Source of the DNA: Streptomyces canus
Lineage (GTDB): Bacteria; Actinomycetota; Actinomycetes; Streptomycetales; Streptomycetaceae
Length of the DNA stretch: 64,000 nt
Direction: 5' to 3'
Assembly (NCBI RefSeq): GCF_041435015.1
Contig: NZ_CP107989.1
Coordinates: forward strand, 8,370,001 to 8,434,000
The translations under genes and the position numbers were made by a program. Position 1 is the stretch's first letter. Each line of letters starts with the position of its first letter. Positions 61,974 through 64,000 of this stretch are shown one piece after another. The notes under the pieces were generated by a model. The model did no database searches and was not told the DNA's origin. It worked only from the letters and a program-made list of their open reading frames with translations.

Positions 61974-63473
61974 GTGGCGCAGTGGACCTCGGCGGTGGGT
62001 GCGGCGCAGCTCGCCCGGCTGCTCAACTCCCAGCAGGACCGTCCGGCGGGCCCCGGCACGCGCCGCCCACCGGCCTACCGCGCGCTCGCCGACGGCGTCC
62101 GCCTGCTGGTCCTGGAGGGCCGCGTTCCGGTGGCCGCCCGCCTGCCCGCGGAACGCGAACTGGCCCTCTCCCTGTCCGTCAGCCGTACGACCGTGGCGGC
62201 GGCCTACGAGGCGCTGCGGGCCGAGGGTTTCCTGGAGTCCCGGCGCGGCGCGGGCAGCTGGACGGCGGTCCCGGCCGGCAATCCCCTCCCGGCGCGCGGT
62301 CTCGAACCCCTCCCTCCCGAGGCCCTCGGGTCGATGATCGACCTGGGCTGCGCGGCACTGCCCGCGCCGGAGCCGTGGCTGACGCGGGCGGTGCAGGGGG
62401 CCCTGGAGGAACTGCCGCCGTACGCCCACACGCACGGCGACTACCCGGCGGGTCTTCCGGCACTGCGGACGATGATCGCCGAGCGGTACACCGCGCGCGG
62501 AATCCCCACGATGCCCGAGCAGATCATGGTCACGACCGGGGCGATGGGCGCGATCGACGCGATCTGTCATCTGTTCGGTGGCCGGGGCGAGCGCATCGCT
62601 GTGGAGTCCCCGTCCTACGCGAACATCCTCCAGCTGATGCGGGAGGCGGGCGCCCGGCTCGTGCCCGTCGCGATGGCGGAGGGGCTGACCGGATGGGACG
62701 TGGACCGCTGGCGGCAGGTGCTGCGGGACGCGGCGCCGCGGATCGCCTACGTCGTCGCCGACTTCCACAATCCGACCGGCGCGCTGGCCGACGAGGACCA
62801 GCGGCGGCGGCTGGTGGAGGCGGCACGGTCCGCGGGGACCGTGCTGGTGGCCGACGAGACGATGACCGAGCTGTGGCTGGACGAGGACGTCTCGATGCCG
62901 CGGCAGGTGTGCGCGTTCGACCCGGCCGGCTCGACCGTGGTCACCGTCGGCTCTGCCAGCAAGGCGTTCTGGGCGGGGATGCGGATCGGGTGGGTGCGGG
63001 CGGCGCCGGACGTGATCCGCAGCCTGGTCGCCGCGCGGGCCTATGCCGACCTGGGCACGCCCGTGCTGGAGCAGCTGGCCGTGAACTGGCTGTTCAGCAC
63101 CGGGGGGTGGGAGCAGGCCGTGGAGCTGCGGCGCGGACAGGCCCGGGAGAACCGGGACGCGCTGGTGGCGGCGATGCGCAGGGAACTGCCGTCGTGGGAG
63201 TTCGAGGTGCCGCAGGGTGGCCTGACGCTGTGGGTGCGGGCCGGGGGATTGTCCGGCTCGCGGCTGGCGGAAGTGGGGGAGCGGGTGGGCGTACGCGTGC
63301 CGTCGGGACCGCGGTTCGGGGTCGACGGGGCCTTCGAGGGCTATGTGCGTCTGCCGTTCACCGTCGGGGGAGCGGTGGCCGACGAGGCCGCGGCGCGGTT
63401 GGCCGCGGCGGCGCGGGTGGTGGAGAGCGGCGGGTCCGGGGGCGGGGAGGCGCCGCGTACGTTCGTCGCGTGA
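61974..63473 (+). CDS. MocR-family regulator (GntR winged helix + aminotransferase fold)
   Basis: The 499-residue protein has an N-terminal GntR winged helix (about 30-95: YRALADGVRLLVLEGRVPVA, SRTTVAAAYEALRAEGFLES) joined to a type I aminotransferase domain with PSYANILQLMREAG, ADFHNPTGALADEDQ and the PLP lysine in TVGSASKAFWAGMRIGW. MocR proteins use PLP as a sensor. It probably regulates the divergent yczE-like gene. GTG 61974. Confidence 0.92.
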   Translation: MAQWTSAVGAAQLARLLNSQQDRPAGPGTRRPPAYRALADGVRLLVLEGRVPVAARLPAERELALSLSVSRTTVAAAYEALRAEGFLESRRGAGSWTAVPAGNPLPARGLEPLPPEALGSMIDLGCAALPAPEPWLTRAVQGALEELPPYAHTHGDYPAGLPALRTMIAERYTARGIPTMPEQIMVTTGAMGAIDAICHLFGGRGERIAVESPSYANILQLMREAGARLVPVAMAEGLTGWDVDRWRQVLRDAAPRIAYVVADFHNPTGALADEDQRRRLVEAARSAGTVLVADETMTELWLDEDVSMPRQVCAFDPAGSTVVTVGSASKAFWAGMRIGWVRAAPDVIRSLVAARAYADLGTPVLEQLAVNWLFSTGGWEQAVELRRGQARENRDALVAAMRRELPSWEFEVPQGGLTLWVRAGGLSGSRLAEVGERVGVRVPSGPRFGVDGAFEGYVRLPFTVGGAVADEAAARLAAAARVVESGGSGGGEAPRTFVA

Positions 63474-63552
63474 GACGGAGCGAGTGGCAGGTCGGGGTGG
63501 TCGGGGTCGTCGCAGCCTCGGCGCTGTGGGACTGACGGCAACTGCCCCGGCC

Positions 63553-63577
63553 CAGGGGCGCGGGGAACTGCGCGATC
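63553..63577. repeat. Dispersed 25-bp GC-rich repeat, second copy
   Basis: CAGGGGCGCGGGGAACTGCG, followed by CGATC, occurs here and at 42512-42536. Here it stands alone without the complementary arm. I recognise it as a common Streptomyces intergenic repeat. Confidence 0.7.
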
Positions 63578-63615
63578 CCCCCACGCACCCGCAGCCGCAC
63601 GACAACCGCTGATGG

Positions 63616-64000
63616 TCACGGCGCTTCCGCGGCCACCGCTTCCGGCTCCGCTTTCGACAGGACTGGCTCTGCTTTCGAGAGGACCGGCTCTGCTTCCGAG
63701 GGGGCCCCTTCCGGCTCCGCTTCCGCGGTGACCGTCTCCCCGTCGGCCGGAGTCGTCCGCGCCGGCAACAGCGCCAGCACCGCCTGCCGGTCCGCCTCGC
63801 TCGTTGCTTCGTCGTACGGGTCCGGTGTGGCCGGCACCTGGAGACGATGGACCGGTCCCGTCCCCAGACGGGCGTACCCGCGGCCGGGCGGGACCTGCCC
63901 CGCCGGGGTCGTGTGCGGGGGCGCCCCCAGGAACGTCTCCAACTGGTCCGGCGTCGCCGGGCCCAGCACGACACGCGCGCGTGTGTGCTGCCGTACCGGA
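63616..64000 (-). CDS. FtsK/SpoIIIE-type ATPase, C-terminal end only
   Basis: The frame enters from the right edge and ends at 63616. It reads VRQHTRARVVLGPATPDQLE, FLGAPPHTTPAGQVPPGRGY and ARLGTGPVHRLQVPATPDPY, the C-terminal region I know from streptomycete FtsK/SpoIIIE-domain proteins. A low-complexity acidic tail follows, with a 7-residue repeat (PVLSKAE) encoded by 21-bp units. Only about 128 codons are visible; the ATPase core lies outside the window. Confidence 0.7.
   Translation of the reverse strand, partial: PVRQHTRARVVLGPATPDQLETFLGAPPHTTPAGQVPPGRGYARLGTGPVHRLQVPATPDPYDEATSEADRQAVLALLPARTTPADGETVTAEAEPEGAPSEAEPVLSKAEPVLSKAEPEAVAAEAP
63644..63706. repeat. Three 21-bp tandem units in the FtsK-like C-terminal tail
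   Basis: Units begin GGCTCCGCTTTCGACAGGAC (63644), GGCTCTGCTTTCGAGAGGAC (63665) and GGCTCTGCTTCCGAGGGGGC (63686). They encode a 7-residue Ala/Glu/Pro/Ser repeat at the protein end. Confidence 0.7.

Overview
The window looks like a piece of a Streptomyces chromosome. GC content is very high with G/C-rich third codon positions, GTG starts are common, and gene ends often overlap by ATGA or GTGA. Actinobacterial markers are present: rbpA behind a SigR-type promoter, ppm1, guaB1, an FMN-riboswitch rib operon with ribM, and a 46-residue protein of the SCO1431 membrane family. From memory, the order rpe - regulator - ribonuclease/barstar - guaB1 - rib - hisE/G - chitinase - ppm1 - rbpA follows the S. 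coelicolor core chromosome; this was not checked.

Layout. 1-4.1 kb: truncated MMPL exporter, rpe and a SorC/DeoR-type sugar regulator. 4.09-14.16 kb: a guanyl-specific ribonuclease gene (RNase Sa family) cut at its catalytic His-Glu by an inserted segment of about 9.67 kb with an 11-bp direct repeat at each end. The insert carries a cytochrome P450, a decayed serine recombinase, a NmrA-like/old-yellow-enzyme/SDR/VOC operon divergent from a FadR-type GntR regulator, a PadR regulator and a SnoaL-like protein. The 3' part of the ribonuclease, still overlapping its barstar inhibitor gene, resumes on the far side. 14.6-19.6 kb: guaB1, an acetyltransferase, a small HTH protein, an amino-acid permease with an Lrp regulator, and an SRPBCC protein. 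19.6-25.9 kb: a GntR regulator divergent from a binding-protein ABC importer that ends in a HAD-phosphatase/EEP-nuclease fusion. 26-34.6 kb: MFS exporters, a nitrilase-family amidase next to a tryptophan-2-monooxygenase-like flavoenzyme, a DUF5995 protein, a GH6 glucanase, and a ROK regulator divergent from an MFS gene.

34.9-39.9 kb: FMN riboswitch, ribE-ribM-ribBA-ribH, then hisE-hisG and a PH-domain protein. 40-42.5 kb: two overlapping CNNM/CorC-type membrane genes. 42.6-49.4 kb: EccA-like AAA+ ATPase, a uridine-kinase-like protein, a Tat-exported C39-type peptidase, the SCO1431-like peptide, a TetR regulator and a GH18 chitinase with a DasR-like/direct-repeat promoter. 49.7-53.9 kb: acyl-CoA dehydrogenase, a DUF7064-like protein and an APH-fold kinase, which together resemble the two halves of ACAD10/11. 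54.2-64 kb: Lrp, amidohydrolase, ppm1, fxsA (apparent frameshift), rbpA, an Atg22-like MFS protein, GDPD and YczE-like genes, a divergent MocR regulator, and the C-terminus of an FtsK/SpoIIIE-type ATPase.

The most interesting items are the interrupted RNase-barstar pair, the phosphoester importer with its HAD-EEP fusion enzyme, the amidase/monooxygenase pair that could make an aryl-acetic acid, the split ACAD10/11-like module, and two small lesions in core genes (a repeat inserted in frame in the acyl-CoA dehydrogenase and a one-base slip in fxsA). All functions are inferred from reading the sequence; no database search was run.
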